Shown piece by piece: positions 1-9,370 of a stretch of 48,837 nucleotides of DNA (positions within the stretch are counted from its first letter, which is position 1; the number at the start of each line of letters is the position of its first letter). Location: positions 1 through 48,837 of the forward strand of contig JAKASS010000008.1 of assembly GCA_021818905.1 (NCBI GenBank). The letters run 5' to 3'. Made by a program: the position numbers and the translations under genes. The notes beneath the pieces were generated by a model, which was not told the origin of the DNA, ran no database searches, and saw nothing but the letters and a program-made list of their open reading frames with translations. The stretch is from Nanobdellota archaeon. Lineage in GTDB: Archaea > Nanobdellota > Nanobdellia > Parvarchaeales > Parvarchaeaceae.

Positions 1-2
1 AT

Positions 3-113
3 GAAAACGTGGTAAAGCGCGCCGTTCAGTCGGTGATATTGAGCCTTGCGGCTTCTGGCGCGACTTTCTTTATAGGCACGTTAGTGTCAAGCTATCTGCA
101 TGTTGCGGTTTAG
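3..113 (+). CDS. 3' end of a membrane protein, possibly VIT1/CCC1-type transporter (partial, runs off window)
   Basis: Open frame from the window edge ENVVKRAVQSVILSLAASGATFFIGTLVSSYLHVAV*; hydrophobic C-terminus resembling VIT-family ends. Family call is weak. Confidence 0.35.
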   Translation, partial: ENVVKRAVQSVILSLAASGATFFIGTLVSSYLHVAV

Positions 114-175
114 AAGATAAAATAGTGATTGCCAGGATCCAGCTCCCTTGGTCTTGCAATATCGCTTCTAAATAA

Positions 176-1096
176 TCATTCCGTTAGTCGAAGCCGGCTC
201 TGTAGAAATCCTATGATAATAATATAAGCAAGCTGTATGAATCGCCGGATGTCGTAGACCACATCGATCACCTTCACCTCCTTCAGCTTGTTCAAATGCA
301 GTTTGCTGCCCAGGGTGGAGCCGAACTTCCTCTTCTCCACGGAGTTGACGGTCTCCACGATGCTTCGTTTATGGTACTCGTCAAGTGGAAAAGATGCTTT
401 CATCAGCTTCCTCCATCTTCCCCTGGTCTTCCATATCGGAACGCCTTCATTCCTTGCAGGAATGATCGATCCTGCGTGAAGACGCTCTCTTGCGAACCTA
501 TGATTTCTCTCCGAATCGTATCCTTTATCAGCCAGTATCTTATCGATCTTTACCATTTCGGCGGCTTTCTTCATGAGCGGTCTGAAGGTCTTATTGTCGC
601 TTTCATACCTTCGGTTGGAGGAGGAAACGGCTATCGCTTCCGTCTTCGGGTCTACGACGATGGAATGCTTGGTAAACTCCCTTATACGCCGTTCTTCTCC
701 TATCCTCCGCAGGTAGTGATAGGAAGCGTTTCGTTCATCGTATCCAGTGGAGTCTATGGCGGCGTCCATTCTTCTTATCCCGAACAGTCTAAACGCGAAG
801 GACAGCATCGCATCCCATACTCGCAGCGGTATCCGTTTGAAGAATTTCTGCAGTGTCGTATAATGAGGGACTTTATCGAAGTCAAACAACCCCTTGAGCT
901 CTTCCAGCTCGTCTACGACGTCCCGATAAGGCTTTCTCTCGTGTTTCATCAGGCAGATGCACGCGGCAAGCTGCGGCTGCGTGTACGTCTTCTTCGAGAA
1001 TCTGCTTGAGAAGGGCGACAACGCCCTCCGCGCTATGCCCGATACGATGGACGCAAATCTTTTATAGTAAGGACTCCCATTTTTATTCATAAGCAC
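176..1096 (-). CDS. IS5-family DDE transposase
   Basis: 306 aa; DAAIDSTGY, LADKGYDSERN and SIVETVNSVEKRKFG motifs; lies inside the IS but its stop codon lies outside. Confidence 0.9.
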   Translation of the reverse strand: MLMNKNGSPYYKRFASIVSGIARRALSPFSSRFSKKTYTQPQLAACICLMKHERKPYRDVVDELEELKGLFDFDKVPHYTTLQKFFKRIPLRVWDAMLSFAFRLFGIRRMDAAIDSTGYDERNASYHYLRRIGEERRIREFTKHSIVVDPKTEAIAVSSSNRRYESDNKTFRPLMKKAAEMVKIDKILADKGYDSERNHRFARERLHAGSIIPARNEGVPIWKTRGRWRKLMKASFPLDEYHKRSIVETVNSVEKRKFGSTLGSKLHLNKLKEVKVIDVVYDIRRFIQLAYIIIIGFLQSRLRLTE

Positions 1097-1162
1097 CTCT
1101 TTTTTTGTTTATTTCTTATAATAATTAAAGAGGTGCTTACTTTAGAGGATTTCTACAGAGCC
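196..1162 (-). mobile_element. IS5-family (IS903-like) insertion sequence
   Basis: 17-bp terminal inverted repeats GGCTCTGTAGAAATCCT (196-212) / AGGATTTCTACAGAGCC (1146-1162), flanked by 9-bp direct repeats GTCGAAGCC (187-195 and 1163-1171); encloses a DDE transposase. Confidence 0.9.
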
Positions 1163-1205
1163 GTCGAAGCCGACTAGTTTATATACCTTTGGCGGAGCTA
1201 AAATA

Positions 1206-1484
1206 TTGATGGACTTTGTAGTGGTTATTGGGTTTTTAGCCGGTGCGCTTACCACGGCAGGATACGTTCCGCAGCTATTGAAGACCATGCGTACAAAGTG
1301 CGCAGACGATCTATCTTTGATGATGTTTGCAGCGATATCAGTGGGGGTGTTTCTGTGGCTGGTTTACGGCTTATACTTGAATTCTTTTCCAATAATAGCG
1401 GCAAATGGCGCGACGCTGTGCCTAACGGCCGCGATAGGGACGCTAAAGATAAAATATTCAAAACAACGCAAGGATACCAAATAG
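1206..1484 (+). CDS. SemiSWEET / PQ-loop family small transporter
   Basis: 92 aa, three predicted TM segments, PQ motif in GYVPQLLKTMRTK; TATA-like TTTATATA just upstream. Confidence 0.8.
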   Translation: MMDFVVVIGFLAGALTTAGYVPQLLKTMRTKCADDLSLMMFAAISVGVFLWLVYGLYLNSFPIIAANGATLCLTAAIGTLKIKYSKQRKDTK

Positions 1485-1602
1485 GTTCCGGCCCTTCTTT
1501 TAACACGCGCTTATGCTACAGCAAAATAGGCTTAAAATACATTAAAATTCACTATTTTACGATAGGAAAAACTATTTATATTGGTTCTTTTCTCTTAATT
1601 GG

Positions 1603-2844
1603 ATGAAATTCAATCCACCGGAGCGTTTAGACAATGGACTGGAAGTAATAGTGAACTCCCTGCCGAATCTGCATTATGTAGGCGTAGCGGTCGGCGTAAG
1701 ATACGGCTCAATCTATGAGGACATGAGAATAAACGGTTCTGCGCACTTTCTAGAGCACATGCTTTTTGAGGGCACGAAAACAAAGGGTCCTAGAGAGATA
1801 GACCGTCTTATAAGGGAGAATGGTTTCGATCACAATGCCTTCACGGACGAAGAAGTAGTCTTGTACTACATGCTTACGCCAAGAAAGAACCCAGAAAATG
1901 CGATGGCCCTTCTTTCCGACATGATGCAAAACTCCGTGCTTGACCCAGAAGAAGTGGAGCACCAGCGTGGCGCAGTCACAAACGAGCTTTTGGGAAGACA
2001 AGACGAGCCATGGACATTCCTGCGTGACGTTTCGCAACCGATAATATTCGAAGGCCAGGCAGCAGGAAGATTAGGCGCAGGGACCCCGGAAACGGTATCA
2101 AAGATAACTAGAGAAGAGCTGATGGACATATACCAGAAAAACTATACGCCGAAAAACATATCGCTTTCGGTATATGGGGCGATAAAACCGGAAACGGCGA
2201 TGCAGCTGGCGCAGAAACATTTCGGCGACTTTCAAAGACCTTACCAAGAGGTAGAGATACCAGATTCTGACGGTCCTTCCGAAGCAAAATCGATAGAATT
2301 GAAAAAGCCCGGGATCTCTCAAGTAAAATACGGCCTTTGTTTCGGATTTCCGGGCAGCCGAAAAATACTGTCTTCCAATCCAAAAGATTTTGCGTCGATA
2401 GATCTTCTGGTGGATTTCCTTGATCAGAGCATTAGAGACTCGGTCCGCGGAAAACTTGGCGTATCCGATGTAACAGATGTTGCGTGCAGGCTAGGCTATA
2501 CGTTTAGTGCGGTGTACCTTCTTGGGATGTCAAATCCAAAAAAGATTGGCGCCATGCAGAACATAATAGAATCGGAAGTCGATAAGGTTAGGAATGGTGA
2601 AATAGACCAAGCCAATCTCGGGAGGACGAAGGCAAAATACCTGAGTGAGAAGGAATCGAGTCTTGATGACGTTTTCCAGTCGGCTATGGATTCAGCATTC
2701 TGGCAGGCCGTCCACAGGAAGCAGCTTTATGATACATACCAATTGGCGAGAGACGTATCCACAGAAGATCTGGCAAGAGTGGCTGGTACATATTTAAACC
2801 ATAAAAAAGCGGTTTCGCTTACGCTGGGACCGGGGGCGAAATGA
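1603..2844 (+). CDS. M16 family zinc peptidase (catalytic subunit)
   Basis: Inverted zinc-binding motif HFLEH (HxxEH) plus downstream VTNELL glutamate region. Confidence 0.9.
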   Translation: MKFNPPERLDNGLEVIVNSLPNLHYVGVAVGVRYGSIYEDMRINGSAHFLEHMLFEGTKTKGPREIDRLIRENGFDHNAFTDEEVVLYYMLTPRKNPENAMALLSDMMQNSVLDPEEVEHQRGAVTNELLGRQDEPWTFLRDVSQPIIFEGQAAGRLGAGTPETVSKITREELMDIYQKNYTPKNISLSVYGAIKPETAMQLAQKHFGDFQRPYQEVEIPDSDGPSEAKSIELKKPGISQVKYGLCFGFPGSRKILSSNPKDFASIDLLVDFLDQSIRDSVRGKLGVSDVTDVACRLGYTFSAVYLLGMSNPKKIGAMQNIIESEVDKVRNGEIDQANLGRTKAKYLSEKESSLDDVFQSAMDSAFWQAVHRKQLYDTYQLARDVSTEDLARVAGTYLNHKKAVSLTLGPGAK

Positions 2845-2845
2845 T

Positions 2846-4084
2846 ATGATAAGATACAATTCACCGTTCCATCTTTGCAGCGGTCTAGAAGTCATAATAA
2901 AATCAGCCCCTAAGCTCCACTCAATCGGCATAGCTCTCGGCGTGCAATACGGTGCGATGGACGACCCAATCGCGAAGAGCGGCATGGCAAACCTCCTACA
3001 GAGAACCGTATACAGGGCGGATAAAGATCTAGAAGATGCAATAGCAGAAAACGGGATAGAGCACAGACCGTTCACCGATTACAATGCTACTGTACATGCG
3101 TTTAAAGTGCCAAAAAGAAAAGTACGCGAAGGTTGTGATCTCATGGCAGCCGTAGCGTCAAGTTACATGATAACGAATCGGGCTATGGAACCGGAGAAAA
3201 TGAGAATGATAGAAGAGAATGCGCAGATGGAAGACGATGCAGGCCACTTTGGATTTAATACTCTTCAAAAAATTATGTTCGGCGATAGCCGCCCTAGCAT
3301 ATCAACTGGGGGGACAAACGACACTTTGGAGAGGATATCAGTCGACGATCTGAAAAAATCGCTTTTAGCGAATTACACCGGCGATAAGATGGTGCTTTCG
3401 ATATACGGAGCTACAGGCTTTGAACCAGCGCTTAATGCTGCGGCAGAAGCGTTCGGAGACGTCAACTCGACTTATTCTCCAAGAAAAGTAGCAAAGGCGA
3501 TACCCGTACTGCCAGTAAAATCTCTATCCTTGGGTAGAGATGGCATTACCCAGACTAAATTCTCTTTAGGTATTAGGACAAGAGGTTTCTTTGATGACAA
3601 TAGGGTATACGAATTGCCAGCACTGGATTGTGCCGTCAGGATACTTAACGAAAGGATATACGATGAAGTAAGGGAGAAAAGGGGACTTGTATATGGGGCT
3701 TGGGCCGGGAACGTAGAAAATAACGGTTTCGGTTTTATTACTATAAGTGGCGGGGCAAGACAGGAAAAGATGGAAGAAGCCCACAAAGTTATACTAGAAG
3801 AACTACAAAAAATGAGAGACGGTGAGATAAGCCAGGCGGACCTAACCAGAGCAAAGAGAAACGGCAGGATAGAGGAGGAAGGTTATCTTGACGATACTGG
3901 GGTAACGGCTTCCAAAATAGCTTACGAAAGATCAGTGATAGGAGACGGCGCGTATATGCTTAGCGATGCGGCTAGGAAATTAAATCTCACTCAGCTAAGA
4001 AAAACCACTGCAAGATACTTCAATCCAGATAAAGTCTACTCGGTTTTTGTAGAGCCAAAACAAATCAATTTACCGATCTTATGA
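2846..4084 (+). CDS. M16 family peptidase-like protein lacking HxxEH (probable non-catalytic partner)
   Basis: Same N-terminal architecture (LCSGLEVIIKSAPKLHSIGIALGVQYGA) but the HxxEH position reads MANLLQRTVY; C-terminal YDEVREKRGLVYGAWA is M16-typical. Confidence 0.85.
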   Translation: MIRYNSPFHLCSGLEVIIKSAPKLHSIGIALGVQYGAMDDPIAKSGMANLLQRTVYRADKDLEDAIAENGIEHRPFTDYNATVHAFKVPKRKVREGCDLMAAVASSYMITNRAMEPEKMRMIEENAQMEDDAGHFGFNTLQKIMFGDSRPSISTGGTNDTLERISVDDLKKSLLANYTGDKMVLSIYGATGFEPALNAAAEAFGDVNSTYSPRKVAKAIPVLPVKSLSLGRDGITQTKFSLGIRTRGFFDDNRVYELPALDCAVRILNERIYDEVREKRGLVYGAWAGNVENNGFGFITISGGARQEKMEEAHKVILEELQKMRDGEISQADLTRAKRNGRIEEEGYLDDTGVTASKIAYERSVIGDGAYMLSDAARKLNLTQLRKTTARYFNPDKVYSVFVEPKQINLPIL

Positions 4085-4359
4085 ACGAAACCGTAGGTTA
4101 CTGGCACGTTCCCGTTGAACAAGGAATATCAAATCTTGTTATGGTCTTTCAGGTAGAACCTAAAAGGACCGTAAAAAATCCAAACTTTGATTTTAGTTTA
4201 CCTTATCATTCTGGCGCATATCTAAATCGATTGCAACTTTCTGGGACTACGGGAACGGTCAAAGCCGGTCCATTTCTTGCGAGGCAGGAAGGTGGGCGCA
4301 GCATAACTCTTCTAGAAGATGACAGCCGGATCCGCTTAGAGATTCGCCAATCGATATGA
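4081..4359 (+). CDS. hypothetical protein
   Basis: ATGA start/stop overlap with the upstream M16-like gene. Confidence 0.6.
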   Translation: MNETVGYWHVPVEQGISNLVMVFQVEPKRTVKNPNFDFSLPYHSGAYLNRLQLSGTTGTVKAGPFLARQEGGRSITLLEDDSRIRLEIRQSI

Positions 4360-4718
4360 CCGGTAGAATGTACTACGCAGACCTTGAAAGTTTGGTAAGG
4401 CAGGAGGCATCCTCTTTTTGGTTGTTACAGAACAATACAAAAAAAGCGGTAGACCAATTTACAGACCTACTTGTGTATACTGCGTTGCTAGAATTGCAGG
4501 CAAAAACGCCTTTTCCTGAAACTTACGATTCAAGATATGTACATAAATTTATTAAGGAGAATTACAAGGACCTTGTTGGGGCGGCGCTGCCGGAAGGAAT
4601 CACAATGCGATTCTTGCCTTATGACAGGGCAATTAGGATCCACGCGGAGCTAGGAGAGGACGCAATAAATCTAGAAGCTGATTGGAATCATGACAGATAC
4701 CGTCAAATCATTTTGTGA
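4356..4718 (+). CDS. hypothetical protein
   Basis: ATGA overlap with the preceding ORF; same operon. Confidence 0.6.
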   Translation: MTGRMYYADLESLVRQEASSFWLLQNNTKKAVDQFTDLLVYTALLELQAKTPFPETYDSRYVHKFIKENYKDLVGAALPEGITMRFLPYDRAIRIHAELGEDAINLEADWNHDRYRQIIL

Positions 4719-4766
4719 GTAAGAAAGTTTACAAGCATTTATTAAGCTGGCATATTAAATCATTCT

Positions 4767-5978
4767 ATGGTCAATTTTGACGTATACAAAATAAGGGAAG
4801 ATTTTCCGATCCTAAAATCGAAAGTAAATGATTATCCACTTGTATTCTTAGACAACGGGGCCACGTCACAAAAACCGAGGCGGGTAATAGACGGAATAAA
4901 ATATTTTTATGAAAATATAAATGCGAATCCTATGAGGAGCATACATCATCTTGCCGAAAAAGCCACAGAAGCGTACGTAGATGCGAGAGAAAAGATCGCT
5001 AAATTTATAAATGCCTCGCCGGAGGAGATAGTTTTCGTAAGAAACACTACCGAAGCTATAAACTTGGTTTCATTTGCACTGCCGTTCAAACGCGGAGAGA
5101 GGGTCGCGACTACTTACCTAGAACATCATTCAAACATCCTGCCATGGCTTAAGCTAAAAGAAAATGGATTGGGTGTAGACTTCGTAGACGTAGACGAGAA
5201 CTTTGACTTGGATATGGATTATTACAAGGAAATGCCGGCCGAGACTAAATTAGTGACAGTCGCGCACGAGTCGAACGTAACTGGAACGATAAACGACGTT
5301 AAAAAGATATGCAGTTTAGCGCACAGTTCAGATACTTTGTGTCTTGTAGACGCGGCGCAGTCCGCCCCGCACATGAAGATAGATGTAAATGATATGGGAG
5401 CAGATTTCCTCGCCTTCTCTGGCCATAAAATGCTCGGTCCGTTAGGCATCGGCGTGTTATACATAAACAAGAACGTCGCGCCGAAACTAAGGACCTTCAT
5501 GACCGGCGGGGAAATGATAAAAAGCGTAAAAATAAACAAGGTTGAATACGCGGATATGCCGAGCTTCTTTGAAGCCGGGACCCAGAATGTCGAAGGAGCG
5601 TATGGTCTTGGTCTGGCTATCGATTATCTGAATGGAGTCGGCTTAAACAACATAGAAAGCTATGAGAAAGGACTGATGGCGCATCTTTACCAATCATCAA
5701 AGACGATCAAAGACATCGACATTTACAGCGGCAGAAGCAAAAAGAATGGTGCAATATTCGCCTTTAACTTGAAAAAGCTGCATCCGCATGACATTGCATA
5801 TCTTCTTGACAAGAAAGGCATAGCTATAAGATCAGGTTTCCATTGCGCGCAGCCGTTTATAGAAGATAAGTTGCATTTGGAAGGCGCCGCCAGAGCAAGC
5901 ATGTACTTCTACAATACAAAAGAAGAGATGGACGCATTCGTAAACGGGCTCAAGGAGATACAAGTCGAATATGGCTGA
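4767..5978 (+). CDS. sufS: cysteine desulfurase SufS
   Basis: FLDNGATSQKPRRVID, FSGHKMLGPLGIGVLY (PLP Lys) and RSGFHCAQPF (active-site Cys). Confidence 0.93.
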   Translation: MVNFDVYKIREDFPILKSKVNDYPLVFLDNGATSQKPRRVIDGIKYFYENINANPMRSIHHLAEKATEAYVDAREKIAKFINASPEEIVFVRNTTEAINLVSFALPFKRGERVATTYLEHHSNILPWLKLKENGLGVDFVDVDENFDLDMDYYKEMPAETKLVTVAHESNVTGTINDVKKICSLAHSSDTLCLVDAAQSAPHMKIDVNDMGADFLAFSGHKMLGPLGIGVLYINKNVAPKLRTFMTGGEMIKSVKINKVEYADMPSFFEAGTQNVEGAYGLGLAIDYLNGVGLNNIESYEKGLMAHLYQSSKTIKDIDIYSGRSKKNGAIFAFNLKKLHPHDIAYLLDKKGIAIRSGFHCAQPFIEDKLHLEGAARASMYFYNTKEEMDAFVNGLKEIQVEYG

Positions 5979-6001
5979 GACACAAAAGAGTGATTTAAGA
6001 T

Positions 6002-6379
6002 ATGAATGAAGAAAAGTATTATGAGTTTGTAGACTTGTATAAAAATCCGGATCACAAAGGCAAGCTTAAGGATTTTGATTTTAAAGCGGAGGAATATTCG
6101 TCTTCTTGCGGCGACGTGTTTACGGTATACCTGAAGATGGAAAATGGAAAGGTAAAAGATGCGACATTCGAAGGCAATGGATGCATAATATCTACGGTTT
6201 CAATATCAAAAACATGTGGCGATATCGTAGGCAAGACGCCAGAGGAAATAAAAAAGATGAGCTTGGGAGAAATAAAAAAAATAGTTGGCGTAGATGAAAT
6301 CAGCCTGTCAAGAATAAAATGTGCGACAATCGGTCTCGATACTATAAAAGAGGCGTTGAGGAACGATTTAAGCAAATGA
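6002..6379 (+). CDS. sufU: Fe-S scaffold / sulfur acceptor SufU/IscU-like
   Basis: FEGNGCIISTVSISKTCGDIVGKT and RIKCATIG give three conserved Cys; directly downstream of sufS. Confidence 0.85.
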   Translation: MNEEKYYEFVDLYKNPDHKGKLKDFDFKAEEYSSSCGDVFTVYLKMENGKVKDATFEGNGCIISTVSISKTCGDIVGKTPEEIKKMSLGEIKKIVGVDEISLSRIKCATIGLDTIKEALRNDLSK

Positions 6380-6444
6380 GATTGACTGCGCGGTAATCCC
6401 CAAAATAGTAAGCTATAAATATCACCAGTTAGCTATAAGTAACT

Positions 6445-6675
6445 ATGGTAACGACAATACAGGTAGATGAAAGGACAAAGAATCTGCTAGAAAGATTAAA
6501 AATACACAATAGAGAATCATTTAACGAGGTTATTAAAAAATTAGCCACGGCCAAATTTGATTCTGAACCGTTATCAGAAGAAGAAATAAAAGATGTAGAA
6601 AAAAGCTTGGACGAGATAAAAGCCGGTAAATATTATACTCACGAACAGGTAAAAAAGAAACTTAACCTAAAATGA
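6445..6675 (+). CDS. antitoxin-like protein (RHH/VapB-RelB type)
   Basis: MVTTIQVDERTKNLLERLKIHNRESFNEVIKKL; immediately upstream of a RelE-like gene. Confidence 0.7.
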   Translation: MVTTIQVDERTKNLLERLKIHNRESFNEVIKKLATAKFDSEPLSEEEIKDVEKSLDEIKAGKYYTHEQVKKKLNLK

Positions 6676-6679
6676 GTTT

Positions 6680-6946
6680 GTGGAACAGATTAAATACTCT
6701 ATAATTTGGTCGCCTACAGCCTATAATTCATTTTCTAAATTAGAGGATAATATAAAAATCAGAGTTAGCAAAAAATTAGAGGGGATGGTTGTCGACCCGT
6801 TTTCCTTCTCTAAGCGCTTGGTGGGTTCCCCGTTATACAGCTTAAGAATCGGCGATTATAGAATACTAATGATGATCGGTATTAAGACTAAGATAATCGC
6901 TATAGAACGGGCCGGCCTAAGGAAAAATGTTTATGATAAGCTATAA
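6680..6946 (+). CDS. RelE/ParE-family toxin
   Basis: GTG start; YSIIWSPTAYNSFSKL...KRLVGSPLYSLRIGDYRILMMI...IERAGLRKNVYDKL is the RelE fold signature. Confidence 0.85.
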   Translation: MEQIKYSIIWSPTAYNSFSKLEDNIKIRVSKKLEGMVVDPFSFSKRLVGSPLYSLRIGDYRILMMIGIKTKIIAIERAGLRKNVYDKL

Positions 6947-7046
6947 TTAAACACTTTTGTAATAAAACCCGAAAAATGGCAGCGCCATGATAAGGCTTTA
7001 CGTAATAAAAAAAGCCAGTAAAAAGAATAGTTAATTATCCCGTAAA

Positions 7047-7664
7047 CTAATAAAAACTCGTTATTTTAGCTTTTTGTTCTTCCTTGTAGAACACATCTTT
7101 ATCGAAACCTTTTATCTCTCTGCCGATAGAAATCCCAAGTAACACCTTCTCAAGTTCCATGAACTCGTCCACGTTCTTTTCTCCGTATATGACCATCTCC
7201 GGCTTTGTGTCATTAAGCGGGTTTCCGTCTAGGTCAAAATACATGCATATCCTGCCGATACACGCCGAGGTATCCTCTCTTCCCCAGAGCCGTTTCTTTT
7301 TGTAGCGTGGTTCTACAACGTAAGCATTAAGTTTATAATAATTTGGCTTTGGATGACGTTCAAACGAAAAACCGGTTTCTATAAGCGATGAATAGTCTTT
7401 TACTGCACCATAAGTGCCAAACCATTTTTTGCATGCGAGATAACCGCTGGATGTTACAGCCCACAAGACGCTCTCAGAAAACCTGTACATATTTTGATAA
7501 GCCACTTTCTTTCGTTCCTCGGCTCTGAAATTTTCAAGTTCTTGGGCGGCCCATATCTCAGAGAATCTCCTATTGCTCTCTTGATCTCGTAGTTCCCGCT
7601 CTACGTATGAACGTTTTACAGAATCTTTGGCCGATAATTTACTATCAAGGTCATCTTTGGCCAT
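7047..7664 (-). CDS. hypothetical protein
   Basis: 205-aa ORF, no family recognised. Confidence 0.6.
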   Translation of the reverse strand: MAKDDLDSKLSAKDSVKRSYVERELRDQESNRRFSEIWAAQELENFRAEERKKVAYQNMYRFSESVLWAVTSSGYLACKKWFGTYGAVKDYSSLIETGFSFERHPKPNYYKLNAYVVEPRYKKKRLWGREDTSACIGRICMYFDLDGNPLNDTKPEMVIYGEKNVDEFMELEKVLLGISIGREIKGFDKDVFYKEEQKAKITSFY

Positions 7665-7722
7665 GTCAACTTATACAAAAGCCTTTATTTAAAGTTTTAA
7701 ACCACGAAAGACAGTATTCTAA

Positions 7723-8091
7723 ATGAAAGGACAGGAGCTTCCGATAAACACGATAGTACTGATAGTATTGGTATTGATAATACTCGTTCTTGCGCTCGTC
7801 TTTATAGTCCTGCCTATCGCTAGGACACCAACACCGTCCCCTCAAAGTATAAGCAGCATAGAGACGTTTACTGAGAGCTGCTCTACTTATTGTTACAACG
7901 CGGCTAACAGTCAAGCCGGCGATGCGCCATGGAACACGCAATTTTGTACGGCGACAACGGCTTACCAGGGACATACTTACCACTGTTACTCTGACTCGCC
8001 GTCTACAAGCACTCCGATTTATGAATGCGGCTATGAAGCATACAACGGGACGTTTTATACGGACATAGGCCAAATTATTTGCAGTAAATAA
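7723..8091 (+). CDS. archaeal class III signal-peptide (pilin-like) Cys-rich surface protein
   Basis: MKGQELPINTIVLIVLVLIILVLALVFIVLPI N-terminus typical of pilin-like leaders; ectodomain with six Cys. Confidence 0.6.
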   Translation: MKGQELPINTIVLIVLVLIILVLALVFIVLPIARTPTPSPQSISSIETFTESCSTYCYNAANSQAGDAPWNTQFCTATTAYQGHTYHCYSDSPSTSTPIYECGYEAYNGTFYTDIGQIICSK

Positions 8092-8132
8092 TGATTTATT
8101 TAAAAATAACCGGGTAATGGCGTGGAGGTAAT

Positions 8133-8981
8133 GTGATATCGCTGGTTTCGTCGCTTTTGCTGTCTTTGACTGGTATAGTCGCCGGTATCATCGGTGCGCT
8201 TACCGGACTCGGGGGTGCAGTGATCATAACACCGGTCTTATCCATATTATTCGGCGTACCTCTTGAGTATGCCGCCGGTGCGAGCCTAGTCGCTACGATC
8301 GCTACTTCAAGTGGCTCCGCAGTGGCTTACATAAAAGACAAAGTAACGAATATACGAATAGGTATGTCGCTGGAAATAGCGACGACTGCAGGTGCGATAT
8401 TCGGTGCGCTGGCTGCGGCATTCGTGTATTCGCACAATCTAGCGTATCTTATTTTCATCGCGTTCGGGTCAGCCCTTCTTTTATCGATTTATCCGACGCT
8501 TAAAAATCGCAATTTTCAGAAGAAAAACAAACCAGACCATTCTACCGAGGTATTCCAATTGCGGGGAAGCTATTACGATAAGGCCGAGAAGAAAACGATC
8601 GCCTACTCGGGGGTCAGGTGGTGGCTCGGGGAAGGCATAATGTTCATAGCAGGCACATTGTCAGGACTATTAGGGGTCGGATCGGGAGTTTTAAAAGTCC
8701 TAGCGATGGACTCGGGGATGCGCTTACCGATAAAAGTGAGCACGGCTACCAGCAATTTTATGATAGGGGTGACGGCAGTCACTGGCAGCGCTATATACTG
8801 GGGACTGGGTTATATCCGGCCGTTTCTCGTCACGCCCGTAATAATCGGCGTCCTTATAGGCGCCGCTATCGGTACGAGAATAATGCAGCAACAACAGGGC
8901 AGCAAAGTAAGGACGCTATTCATAATTATACTGGCTATAATATCCGTAGAGATGATACTTAAGGGGTTAGGGATAGCATGA
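8133..8981 (+). CDS. TauE/SafE (DUF81) family permease
   Basis: GTG start preceded by GGAGGT; GIIGALTGLGGAVIITPVLSILFG and GTLSGLLGVGSGVLKVLAMD duplicated motifs. Confidence 0.88.
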   Translation: MISLVSSLLLSLTGIVAGIIGALTGLGGAVIITPVLSILFGVPLEYAAGASLVATIATSSGSAVAYIKDKVTNIRIGMSLEIATTAGAIFGALAAAFVYSHNLAYLIFIAFGSALLLSIYPTLKNRNFQKKNKPDHSTEVFQLRGSYYDKAEKKTIAYSGVRWWLGEGIMFIAGTLSGLLGVGSGVLKVLAMDSGMRLPIKVSTATSNFMIGVTAVTGSAIYWGLGYIRPFLVTPVIIGVLIGAAIGTRIMQQQQGSKVRTLFIIILAIISVEMILKGLGIA

Positions 8982-9280
8982 AGTCGTCAAGCATAGAAAA
9001 CATGATCTGGTCGGTTCTCATCATCGGAGTGATCATAAGTGCGACTTTTTTGATCATCGGGTTGGCTTTGACGTTCTTGACGAACGGCGCGTCGATTTTT
9101 GGCACGGATTTTCTGATTGCTGGCATCTTCGCTCTTTTTGCGACACCAGTAATGAGGATAACAGTCTCCATATTAATGTTCGCGTCCGAGAAAAATAGGT
9201 TGTATACGGTGATAACTGCGATAGTTTTTATAAACGTCATGGTCGCGATATTTATTGTGCCCGCACTACTGCACGTATGA
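8978..9280 (+). CDS. DUF1634 membrane protein
   Basis: 100 aa, three TM segments, overlaps the TauE stop; DUF1634 commonly pairs with TauE. Confidence 0.75.
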   Translation: MKSSSIENMIWSVLIIGVIISATFLIIGLALTFLTNGASIFGTDFLIAGIFALFATPVMRITVSILMFASEKNRLYTVITAIVFINVMVAIFIVPALLHV

Positions 9281-9370
9281 TCTAAATGTAGCCATGGCAG
9301 TCTTCGATGGTCTTTGTAAGATGACATTCTTTACAGGATACGCGACCAGATTTTCGATGCCATAAAAGCT

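Noticed and set aside
296-1009. 237-aa plus-strand ORF
   Set aside because: Antisense to the IS5-family transposase, which has clear DDE motifs; no independent signal.
2794-3075. Minus-strand ORF within the M16 genes
   Set aside because: Antisense shadow of two strongly supported CDSs; the same applies to most short minus-strand ORFs at 1750-2383 and 3472-3786.
7666-8073. 135-aa minus-strand Arg-rich ORF
   Set aside because: Antisense to the class III signal-peptide gene; Arg-rich composition typical of shadow frames.
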